DNA of 64,000 nucleotides. Source: Porogramme epimiltina. Its lineage: Eukaryota; Basidiomycota; Agaricomycetes; Polyporales; Polyporaceae. The translations under genes and the position numbers were made by a program. The notes under the pieces were generated by a model. The model saw only the letters and a program-made list of their open reading frames with translations, was not told the DNA's origin and did no database searches. The stretch spans positions 62,001 through 126,000 of the forward strand of contig FTLJ01000109.1 in the NCBI GenBank assembly GCA_900155495.1, read 5' to 3'. Positions 25,401 to 35,590 of this stretch are shown piece after piece; position 1 is the stretch's first letter, and each line of letters starts with the position of its first letter.

Positions 25401-25581
25401 TTCCCCGGCGGGCACGCGCGGGGGTCTTTCCCTCGTCCTTCGCCCGGCCTCTCCCCGCGCGTGTTCACCTCTTCCTTCTCTCTCTCTCTCTCTTTCTCTC
25501 TGGTGTCCGTTCCGCATAGGCGCGCGTGACACCTCCTCTTCCCCATCCTCACCCACTTCTACTTCAACTACGACTAGCGCG

Positions 25582-27483
25582 ATGAAGGCAACGTTGGCTG
25601 CGGCCGTCCTACTCTCGTCGTTCGCCCGCCATGCGGCGGCGGCGATCCCAGACAAGATCTATGGCGTCAACCTTGGGTCCTGGCTTGTTCTCGAAGCGTG
25701 GATGCTCCCCCAAGGTACGCTGCTGTATTTAACGACAAGAAGCACGACCAGCTGATCGCGGCGACGCGTGTAGAGTGGAACGATATGGGAGGCAACTCGT
25801 CTTGCTCGTGCGGCTCTGCAGGATGTATTTCGGACGAGTTGTCAGTGTCCGGACACATTGTATACGACGTTGCGACTGACGGCAACGTTTGCGCGCGTAT
25901 AGCACTTTCGTGCAGGCGTACCCTCATACCGCCGACGCGATCTTCAACCAGCATTGGACTACCTGGTTCACACAGGATGACGTCGATGCGCTCGTTGACG
26001 CCGGTATCAACACGGTCCGCATCCCGGTGCGTCTATACGTTCATGTGATGCGAGACGCGTCTGTGGCTGACGACATACCTCCAATTTAGCTCGGATACTG
26101 GCTCGTCGAGGCTCTCGTTGACCGCAAGACCGAGCACTATCCCCGCGGCGGCATCAAGCAGCTGGTGAGTCTAACGAACATCTGCGCCCCGCAGCGCCGC
26201 TGACGTCGGAGAACCTTGAACTTTGAAGCAACGCGGCCTGGGCATGCTCAAGGACGCGGGCATCGTCGCGATACTCGACCACCACGCGCCGCCGGGCGTG
26301 CAGACCGCGGGCCAGCAGTTCACGGGCCACTGCACGTCCGACGTCGAGTTCTACACGGACTACAACTACCAGCGCGCGCTCACCTGGACGGCGGTGATGA
26401 CGACCATCGCGCACCTGCACCCCGACTTCGGCTCCGTGTTCGCGATCGAGGCCGTCAACGAGCCGATCATGGACTCGAGCCAGACGCCGGGCTACGGTAC
26501 CTGTGAGTAGCACCCTGAGCCCGCGCGCCGCGCGCGCACCCTAAGCTAACTCGGCTGACGCGCGCGGGCCACAGTCCAGAAGAACTTCGTCGACACCATC
26601 CGCGCGGTGGAGGCCGTGCTGGGCATCGGGCACGCGCTCGACGTGAGCGTGACGGCGTCGGCGAACCTGACGAGCGCGATCTCGGCCGCCGTGAACGGGT
26701 CGACGCTGAGCTCCCAGGTCGAGACGGCGCTGCTCCAGGCGGTCCCGATCCTCGTCCAGCTCGCGGGCGAGCTCGGCTTCCCCCTCCACGGCTTCCATCT
26801 CTCCAAGCAGCAGCGCGAGCCGCTCGTCGCCAAGTACGTCGTTCCCCTTTGTGCGCGTGCGCTCGCGGTGCTGACCAGAACTCGTGCTGGTGCGCAGCTT
26901 CATGGACGTGAACTGGCAGTACGGGTCCGCGCGCGCGAACCCGGCGGACGCGGCGATCGCGCCGATGGGGTACGACAACCACCTGTACTACTCGTTCGGC
27001 GGCGTCGCGGACGCGAACCCGGACGCGTACATGGCGAGCATCTGCAACCTGAACCGCGTGCAGGCGGACGCCGCGCTCGGGAACTCGCCGCTGTGGTTTG
27101 GGGAGTGGGGCCTGCCGACGCAGTTCGCGGCGACGGACGCGTTCCTCAACATGTGGGCGGACGCGCAGAAGCTCGCGTACTCGCAGGGCCAGGGCTGGAT
27201 TGTGCGTAGTCCTCTCTCTCCCCCCTTCCCCCCCTCTCTCGTCCTCCATTTTCCCACTCTATCTGAGCGATTGTCACGGATTTTGCGGCTGACTGCACGT
27301 GTGCTCATTTTCCGTCCTTCCCTGCAGTTCTGGAACTTCAAGACCGAAATCTCCGAGCTCGCCGGGGACCTCTCGCGCCAGTGGTCCTACCTCGACGGCG
27401 TGAAGCGCGGGTACCTCACCAAGGACCCGTCGGCGTACCACGACCCGGACGTGTGCGCTCCGTACGTGAACGCGTCCGCGTAG
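25582..27483 (+). CDS. GH5 exo-beta-1,3-glucanase, secreted
   Basis: Eight exons (25582-25714, 25774-25840, 25903-26026, 26090-26164, 26229-26502, 26575-26833, 26898-27201, 27328-27483) give 463 residues with a signal peptide (MKATLAAAVLLSSFARHAAAA). The protein belongs to glycoside hydrolase family 5, in the Exg1-like group that cleaves beta-1,3-glucan of fungal walls. The N-terminal strand GVNLGSWLVLEAWMLP is the family hallmark. The catalytic acid/base Glu is in FAIEAVNEPIMD, the nucleophile Glu in LWFGEWGLPTQF, and the His of LDHHAPPGVQ lies in the substrate cleft. Several Cys (SSCSCGSAGCIS) sit near the N-terminus. A role in wall remodelling or fruiting is likely. Substrate preference within GH5 cannot be read from sequence alone. 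Confidence 0.92.
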
Positions 27484-28224
27484 AGCGGGGGCGGCGCGGG
27501 TGGGCGCGCGGGGGGGCGCGGAGCTATCGGAGGGGCGCGCGGGCCGCGAGCGTGTGTCGGCCTCGGGGGCGGCCTCGGGCCCGCCTCGAACGCTATTCGT
27601 GGCCTCGCGTCCGCTGCGTCAGCCGCGCGCCCTCACCCTTGTTTTCCTCGACGTCCTTCCCCTCCCTCCTCGTCGCCGACGGCGGTCGGATCGCCGTTTG
27701 GGGATCTCGCCCTCCGCTCGCTCGCTCCTCTGGCCCCTTGCAAAATGACAGTGGCGAAGAGAAGCACTGAAGTGGTCGTTGATTCCAGACTACGTGTGTA
27801 TGTTGTACCCTACCTATCGTGGCGACCGCGCCTGCGGCGGCGCCAGGAGTAGTCGCTCGTTTATAGGCTCCTAGCTATCCCATGCTAGTATAATTCTGTT
27901 TTTTCTTGGTTATCGGGAATAAGGATATTTGGTTGGACAATTAACACGCCCTTGGTCTGTGTGTGTGCCGTGTTGTCGAGGTGCAAGGCACAAAGTGAGT
28001 ACCCTTATGTTTTGACCTGTGCCGGGGGCTGATCGCGTGTCCGTAGATTGCGACTCTATGGCGGGCTCTCGATCGTTGGAATTTGGCAACGTTCGTCGCT
28101 CCGACTAGAAATGGCAAGAGGTGTGCTCTATTCGGGGAAGTTGCTGCCCGCCATAGAGTTGGAGTCAGCCTCTGCTCGGGTCTGAGGTGACGTCGTGCTG
28201 CTCAATGTGAAGACGAAAAGGGCA
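27484..28224. other. intergenic region
   Basis: GC-rich 3' flank of the glucanase gene changing to AT-richer sequence before the next promoter. No gene was seen. Confidence 0.55.
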
Positions 28225-28231
28225 TATATAA
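28225..28231 (+). promoter_or_regulatory. TATA box of the His-rich secreted protein gene
   Basis: TATATAA stands about 200 bases before the start codon and is followed by pyrimidine-rich tracts. Confidence 0.55.
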
Positions 28232-28429
28232 AGCTCGTCGTGGTGGTTCGTCTTCCTTTCCAACTTCTCCTTCTCCCCCCTCCGCTGCCCATTTTTCGCT
28301 CTCGAGGCCCAGGTGGTCTTTGCTGTCTTTTTTTGCTTTCGTCTTCGCCCTGCGACTGCGTCGCGCTTGCCCGCCCCTTTCCACACACACAGTCCACCTC
28401 TCAGTTCGCCAGGTCATCTCGGAGCCAAT

Positions 28430-30914
28430 ATGGTCGCCCTCACCCCGCGGTTCACGCTGCTCGCCACAGCGCTGTCGTCCATCGCAGCGGTCTCCATCGT
28501 CCCCTCCCCGGCTGGCGCCGCCGTGATCAAAATCAACGACCCGGCGACGGTAGCCCACTCGGTCGTGGCTCGACACTCCGGCCATGAGCAGGCCGTCGCG
28601 GATGCGGCTGACGATCGAGGCCATTCCAAGGGGCCGACCGGCAACAAAAACGGTGGCAACAACGCTGCGCATCCCGGTAAGAAGCCGCAGAGCAAGGCGA
28701 GGAAAGCCAGCGGGGAACCCCAGCAGCGCACGCACAAGCCTACGGTCCCGCTTCCTGCCGCTCTGGACAAGTCCGGCAAGAAGGCGCTCGCGAAGGAGTC
28801 GGGTGGAGGCGAGGCGGAGGGGCACGGTTCTAAGAAGCAGAAGCACATGAAGGCGTCGGTGCGTGTACACTTCATTGATGACTTTGTTCCTCAATACTCA
28901 TTAATGGGCGGGTAGAGGGCTACCTGGGACGCTGATCCTATCTCGCGGATGAGAACTCTGTGGATGGGTTCTCGTGGTGTCTCGATGCGCAACGTCTTCT
29001 CTGGCAAGCACTCGAAGCGCGATGACAAGGGTTTCGAGGAGAACCACGACGAATCTATCGAGCGACGCCACTACGACCACACGGACCGAGTTGTCGTCAA
29101 AGGGCACGACAACCATATTACCTACGATGACGACCACCACTACCGGCACCATGGCCAACCTGTCATCGTCAATGGCGACCACGAACATGTCCGAGTTAGC
29201 CACCGCTCCCTCTCTCGTCGTTCCCCGGTGCCTCCCTCTATGCTCCGCCATAAGGGCTTTGCCAAGGCTGCCAGTCTCCGTGCGCACGCTGGCCGCTCCC
29301 CCCAACCCCATCACGGTCACCACCATCACCACCACCACCACGGTCGTTCCCCCGAACCCGAGCCTCACTCTCACGATCATGATCGCCACCACCACCACCA
29401 CCACGACGGACATCGCGATAAGGTGGTCGTCAAAGGAAACCACAACGACGTCAATGTTCATCGCAGGTCGCCGAGTGTTCCGGACTACCCTGTCTTCATC
29501 GCGGGGAGCGAAGGGAAGACCTATGCGGTTACGCCGACCAAGTTTTCGTCGCTCAACAGTGGCAGGGGTCTTGCTCGCCGGGACAGCCAGTCCGACGGGG
29601 TTCCCGGTACGGTCGAGATCGTGGTATGTACCTTTCACGAGTGGATTTTTCAGCGCTCTCTAACTCTGGCTGTCTGTGTAGACACAAAGCGACTCAGGCC
29701 CCGCTCAACGTATTGCGTCGCTTGTTCTCGCGTCTGCGGAAGGTGCTACTAGCTCCGACAACGGCACCACGTCCGGAAACAGCCTAGTGTCTGGCGGTGC
29801 AGCTATGTCTAGCAACAACACGACCTCTGGCAACACATCTGCTTCTGAATTTGTGCTCAACGCGTCCGACTCTGATCACACGCAGATGTACATGGTCCAG
29901 GCTCCGGACGACAACTTCTCTGTGGCGAGCGCTACTATCGGAAACTTAACGACGCCGAACTCGTTCATCAAGGTATTGCTGCAGATGCCTGTGTTCGACG
30001 CGGACAGCGCACAGCTCAAGTCGTACTGTGCCACGTTCGATCCCCGTCCGTCCAACCCCGCTCAGATGACTGTGGAGAGCTGCATGGATGGCGCTTCTCC
30101 CGACGAGCACAAGAGTCAAGTGTTTGCGTTCGAACCCGACACGGGCGTCATCCGCCCCGTGTGGTCCGAGGAGTTCTCCAGCAACTCGACCAGCGCGGGC
30201 TCTGTAGATTCTCCCTCTGCTGACGGTGCCGACGACGAAGGGCCTGCGGCAGTTCCACCGGACGGGTCCTCTCAGACTAGCGGCACCTCAAGCGGCAACA
30301 CCAACTCCACGACGACCTCCTCGATGGCCAACAACAACGGTTCTTCGGACGTCACGAGCTCAAGCTTCGACCAGGAGGCACTCAACGAGGAGTATGGGGA
30401 GGACACCCGGCCAGCACTGCGCTTCGCTCATTCGTTCTCGGTCGAGAAGGCGCAGAACGTCACCCTTGTGTTCAGCCCTGCTGCTCCGGAGGTCTTCCCG
30501 CACTCTACAGCCTCTGACTCGGCGACGGCATCTGGAAGTTCCCCTACAGCGACCGGCTCGCCCGCGTTCACCACCAATGCTCTGGGGATGGCTCAGCAAA
30601 CGGCCTCGACGACTTCGGATGCTCTCTCGTCGTCATCATCGAGTCGCCCCACTGCTGCTGATCGGGCTATGGCGACCACGACTAGCAGTTCTACGCCGAC
30701 GCCGACGCCTACGGAGCTGGAGGTCAAAGTCTACAACCCCTACGCGACTGACGCAAGCTCACCATCGTCTCCGGATTCTGCGGCTGGCTCATCTCCGAGC
30801 GCGGGTGGTGCGTCAGCTATGTCGGAGAAGTCCTCTGCACAGGCGTTTGGAGCGCAGGGTTCCCCGTTCGCTGCTTGGAGGGTGGCGAAGAGAACGTTGG
30901 AGGAGCTGGACTGA
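28430..30914 (+). CDS. secreted His-rich, Ser/Thr-rich orphan protein
   Basis: Three exons (28430-28858, 28916-29623, 29682-30914) give 789 residues. A signal peptide (about residues 1-31, ending PSPAGAA) is followed by a Lys/Gly-rich part. A strongly His-rich zone comes next, with DDDHHYRHHGQP and runs of eight and six His (HHGHHHHHHHHGRSP, DRHHHHHHDGH), punctuated by SRRSP and HRRSP repeats. The middle contains a possible compact domain (FVLNASDSDHTQMYMVQAP to KSQVFAFEPDTGV). The last third is Ser/Thr-rich with many N-glycosylation sites. Several KR or RR pairs could be Kex2 cleavage sites. No family is recognised. Metal binding by the His clusters and a cell-wall or extracellular location are inferences from composition. 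Confidence 0.75.
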
Positions 30915-31183
30915 GATGTCACGGTGGTCGAGTTTAGGGTACATTACTATTCCTTTTAGACTCGTAATCATATGATTGGCAGCGGATTCTTGTGTGCGTG
31001 TGAGCTGTGGTCGGGTTGAAGTTCAGTGGTACTTCGGTGGATGCTTCAGGGCAGTGGTGAAGGTTCGCGCAGCTCGCAGTATGTGATATTGACGGAGGCT
31101 TGCAGAGTTTGGCGCCAAAGTAACCCGCCGGATGAGCAAAAGGCAAGAGTGCCCGCTCCCGCCTTCGTGTCCTCCCCCTCAAA

Positions 31184-31209
31184 GTGTCCCCTTCGGGGTG
31201 ACATACGAA

Positions 31210-31240
<31 letters not shown>

Positions 31241-31306
31241 GGCCCCTGCACAAGGATGACACGCTTTCCCGGAGTGGTAGACCTACGGGTCTCAATATTT
31301 ATTTTT
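31184..31306 (+). ncRNA. U6 spliceosomal RNA
   Basis: The gene contains the near-invariant U6 core: the 5' stem-loop (CCCCTTCGGGG), ACATACGA, TTGGAACGATACAGAGAAG with the catalytic ACAGAGA box, GATTAGCATGGCCCCTGC with the U4-pairing region, and AAGGATGACACGC of the internal stem-loop. It ends in a small hairpin (AGACC-TACG-GGTCT) and an oligo-T run (31302-31306), the pol III terminator. U6 pairs with U4 and U2 and forms the catalytic centre of the spliceosome. No intron interrupts the core. A clear TATA at -30 or a downstream B box was not found. It lies about 300 bases before the lanosterol synthase start. Confidence 0.95.
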
Positions 31307-31604
31307 CTTGTCCTCCCACGGGCGTCTACGCACGCGACGCGACGATGCGTCGGCGGGAAATTCAAGCGAAGTGGGCCCACAACTCGACAGCCGTCCGCGG
31401 CTTCGACGCATTCCGTGAGATGCAGCCCTCCTCCCCCTCGTCCCCAACCTCGTCCTGGCTCGTGATTCCGCGCAGCCGCGACACTTATACGCAACATACG
31501 ACGAGTTCCCCCGTCCATTCCAACTCGTAGCTTGACAGCGTGCACGTTGGGCTTACCGTCGGCCGCCACCTCCTCTCAGCCTCCCGACTTGTCTCCCCTG
31601 CACC

Positions 31605-34600
31605 ATGGCCGCGTTCGCCCCCCTCGACGTTCCTGCCTCCGGCAAGCTCCCCTTCACGGACTACACCCGCTGGCGGCTCCGCATCTCGCCCAACGGCGAC
31701 CACACCTGGCACTACCTCGCGACGGACGCCGAGTGCGCCGCGTGGCCGCAGAGCGACTGCGACAAGTACTGGCTCGGGCTCGACCTCGACCTCCCCGCGC
31801 AGCCCAAGGCGGAGAGCGCGCTCGACGCGGCGCGCAACGGGTACCGCTTCTTCCAGCACCTCCAGGTCGAGGACGGGCACTGGCCGGGCGAGTACGGCGG
31901 GCCGATGTTCCTCATCCCGGGGCTCGTGATCGGCTCGTACGTGACGCACGCGCCGCTCAAGCTCGAGGAGAGGCTGGAGATGATCCGGTACTTGTTCAAC
32001 CACACGAACGAGGATGGGGGGTGGGGCATGTGAGTACTCTGTCTTTCTGTCGGGTTTATTTGGCGTCGGTGCGCGTCCGGGGTCTTCGTTTCCGTACGGG
32101 AGGGATTTGAAGGGCACATTGTTCCGTACGGCCTTGGGAGGCCAGCGCGGCATGGAATCTCATTTTGAATGACACATGCATTCACTATGCGATTACTGTG
32201 CACCGTCTTTATGACATGACACAGTTATGCCGTTGAGGACCGTGTAAACTTTTCGCTTGGCTTGCACGCCGCTTGCTGGTCTTCACGTTACTGGGGACTA
32301 GATAAACATCCTTCGTGGTCGTTTGTAGGCGGCGTAAGCGACATTTCGCATCGAAATCCCTTGATATGCGAGAATGGAAGCCCATGTCCTCGTGCGCAAG
32401 TTCGTTCGTGCATGCGGCACTAGGATCTGTCGTCCCGTGGGCGTGTGGCCCTGAAATCTCGCATGGTAGTGCCTACCGAGTTGTTCTATCCCAAGTGTCG
32501 TGGCGAGGGCGAGGCAGTCATGAGACTTTTTCAATTCTATATGCACGCCGAGAACAGGCGTCTTGGAGGAAAAAATCTTGGCCTGCCTCGCCTTCGCGCG
32601 CTATCCTATGATGGAAAGCGCGAGAATACCCGCTTGGTTGTGCGTTGGAGACTTGGTGGGGCTAGTATGCGGGATTTTTTGTCTCGTGGTTACCTCTCCC
32701 CCCACCCCCGTTACGACCCTTGCGTCGAGAGAGGAGCTGTTCCGCCTGCATCCCGACCGCAACCCTTGGGCCGCCTCTCGCCATTGCACTACGGCGTTGA
32801 TGAGATTCATTCTCCACGAATGAGATGTGGCTCAGGGGACCGCGATCCGAAATATGTCGGGGCAAATGTGAATGTCGGCGGAACATTTCCTTAATTGGGC
32901 AGACGACGCCCACGTCCTCCGCCGACGCAAACGTTACGGCATAGGGATCTCGTAAAATTCGGCCCTGTGGTGGGGTTATACCTTTCAATGGCGTCGGGCA
33001 GGGTTTTGACAGTAGGCAGCTTCACGAATGAAACTCGGTGGTGGGGGTGCCGTAAATTTGTCCTTGACGTCCGGCTCAGCTCGTGACCGTTGAAACTGAC
33101 CACTGCCTGTCGACAGCCACATCGAGAGCCCGAGCACCGTCTTCGGCACGGCACTAAATTACTGCGCCATGCGCATCCTCGGCGTGAAGGCTGACCATCC
33201 TGTCGCCATCAAGGCGCGAGCGTGCCTGCACAAGCTCGGTGGTGCCACCGGTGCGCCGTCATGGGGCAAGTTTTGGCTCTCGATCCTGAACGTTTACGAC
33301 TGGGAGGGCAACCACAACATCCCGTGCGAGCTTTGGTGCGTCCCTGCGCTGTCGGCCCTCCCGCGCGCACGGCTAAATCGAGATGCGCCTCTGTGTCTAG
33401 GCTCTTACCCGACTGGGTATTTTTCCACCCGCACCGCTGGTGGATACACACCCGGAATGTGTATATCCCGATGGGCTACCTCTACGGCGTGCGTTTCAAG
33501 ATGGAGGAGACCGACCTCGTTCTCGCGCTCCGGGAGGTGAGTCTAATAGCTCCGCACTCCGTTTTAGTCCTAGCAGCGATACTCTGCCTCACCGCCCGTC
33601 GGCATGCCTTGAGGCTACGAGAGCGCTCATGACTCGACGCGTTTCAGTGGAGTTGGGAGACTTTGGGGGGTGGGGCAGGTATTGATCGGTAACTTGAATA
33701 GAGTCCTCATCAAAAAGACGCTCGTTTGGGCTGTCCCAATTCCTATTGGAGGCTGGAAGTTAATCTTTTATGCGGAGAGGGCGGTACCCATCTTCAAACG
33801 GGAAATGATCTTTCTCTCCGCATGCCTCCGTATCAGGCCCCTTCGTGCAGTTGTCGATGGAAACATTGACGTGACACTTCACAGGAATTGTACACACAAA
33901 ATTACTACTCGATAGACTGGCCGGCGCAGCGCAGTTACGTCAACCCGGCCGACCTGTACACCCCACACTCGTATCTGCTCGAGGGGCTCTACAAGATCAT
34001 CGACACTTACGAGCAATGCGTGTTTCCCCCCCTGCGGCGGGCCGGCATTCGTCGCGCCTACGACCTGTGCGTGCTCGAGGACGAGAACACGGACTGTCAG
34101 GACCTCGGGCCGGTGAACAAGATGATGAACCAGATCGTCCGCTTCCACGCGGACGGCCCAGAGAGCGACGCGTTCAAGCGCCACGTCGCGCGGCGCCACG
34201 ACTTCCTGTGGCTCGGCCGTGAGGGCCTCATGATGTGCGGCACGAACGGCTCACAGTTGTGGGACATCGGGTTCACGGCCCAGGCGCTCATCGAGACGGG
34301 CCTGGGGATGGAACCTGAGTTCCGCGAGAGCATGATCAAGGTGCTCGAGTGGCTCGACAACTGCCAGATCAGGGAAAACCCAAAGCACCACCACACGGCA
34401 TACCGTCATACGACCAAGGGCGCGTGGCCGTTCAGCACCAAAACGCAGGGGTATACCGTCAGTGACTGCACTGGGGAAGGTCTCAAGGCGGTGTTGTACA
34501 TCCAGGAACACGTCGAGTGGGTCGTTCGCTCCCTATTTTTCACGATGTCCATCGCTCACGGAACGCTATCAGGGGCGCCCCTAAACTTATTTCCGAGAGG

Positions 34601-35590
34601 AGACTGTGCGATGCGGTGGATGTCCTGCTGAGCCTGCAAAACCCCGATGGCGGGTTTGCGAGCTATGAGCTCATCCGTGCAACGCAGCTCTTGGAGTACA
34701 TCAATCCGGCGGAGGTGTTCGGTGCGCAGTGGTTCCCTGCACCGATGATCGTACGAATATGCTGAGCAGGGTCGACATGCAGGGAATATCATGACCGAGT
34801 TTAACTACCCCGAATGCACGACCTCGGTTATCACCGCGTTGTCCATTTTCCGGAAGTCCTACCCGAACTACCGGAAGGGCGACATTCAGTGGGTCTTCGT
34901 TTTATTCCTGTATTTTCGACCCTCACTTTGAACTTACCCTGATTCCTCTCAGGCGGGTCCTTACGAAAGCAGTCAGCTACCTTCACAAAGCACAGATGCC
35001 CAACGGAGCCTGGTTTGGGTCATGGGGCATCTGTTTCACGTACGCGACGCAGTTCGCGCTCGAGTCCCTTTCTCTCGTCGGAGAGACGTACGAGAACAGC
35101 AAGTCTGTTCGCCGCGCGTGCGATTTCCTCGTCAGCAAGCAGCGCGCAGACGGTGGCTGGGGCGAGAGCTACAAGGCGAGCATATTGCGTCGTCGATGAC
35201 GTCACTGCCAGGGCTGACGAGGATGCTTACAGACCTGTGAGGTCGCCGAATGGGTCGAGCACGAGCAGACGCAGGTGGTGCAAACTGCGTGGGCGGCCAT
35301 GTCGCTCATGTACGCGAAATATCCACATCCGGAGCCGATCGAGGGCGCCGTCCACCTCGTAATGTCCCGCCAGCGGCCCGTACGTCTGCCCGCTCCACAT
35401 TCTATGCATAGAACACCGCTCACCTCCGGCCGCGCGCTTCCAGGACGGGTCGTGGGCCCAGGAAGCAATCGAGGGCGTCTTCAACAAGAACTGCGCCATC
35501 TCGTACCCCAACTTCAAGTTCTCCTTCACGATCTGGATGCTCGGCAGAGCTCACCGCTACCTGGAGGAACTTCGAAGCCGCAAGGCGTAA
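31605..35590 (+). CDS. ERG7: lanosterol synthase (oxidosqualene cyclase)
   Basis: Nine exons (31605-32029, 33117-33335, 33401-33536, 33885-34516, 34573-34721, 34783-34888, 34953-35175, 35233-35379, 35444-35590) give 727 residues, the normal length for the family. The enzyme cyclises 2,3-oxidosqualene to lanosterol at ER and lipid-droplet membranes, the first cyclic step of ergosterol and fungal triterpenoid synthesis. QW repeats are visible ([45 protein letters not shown]), as are the [15 protein letters not shown] and [13 protein letters not shown] blocks. The catalytic acid is Asp454, but the motif reads DCTGE where DCTAE is the rule. Intron 1 is 1,087 bases and intron 3 is 348, while the rest are about 55-65. 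Intron 7 (35176-35232) uses a GC donor. As the only cyclase seen, it is probably the housekeeping ergosterol enzyme. Confidence 0.93.
32030..33116 (+). other. 1,087-base intron 1 of the lanosterol synthase gene
   Basis: Bordered by GTGAGT and CAG and needed to join GGWG to IHIESPST in frame. It is about 18 times longer than most introns in the window. Open frames inside it (for example 32445-32894) show no known motif, and no terminal inverted repeats were found by eye. Confidence 0.85.
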
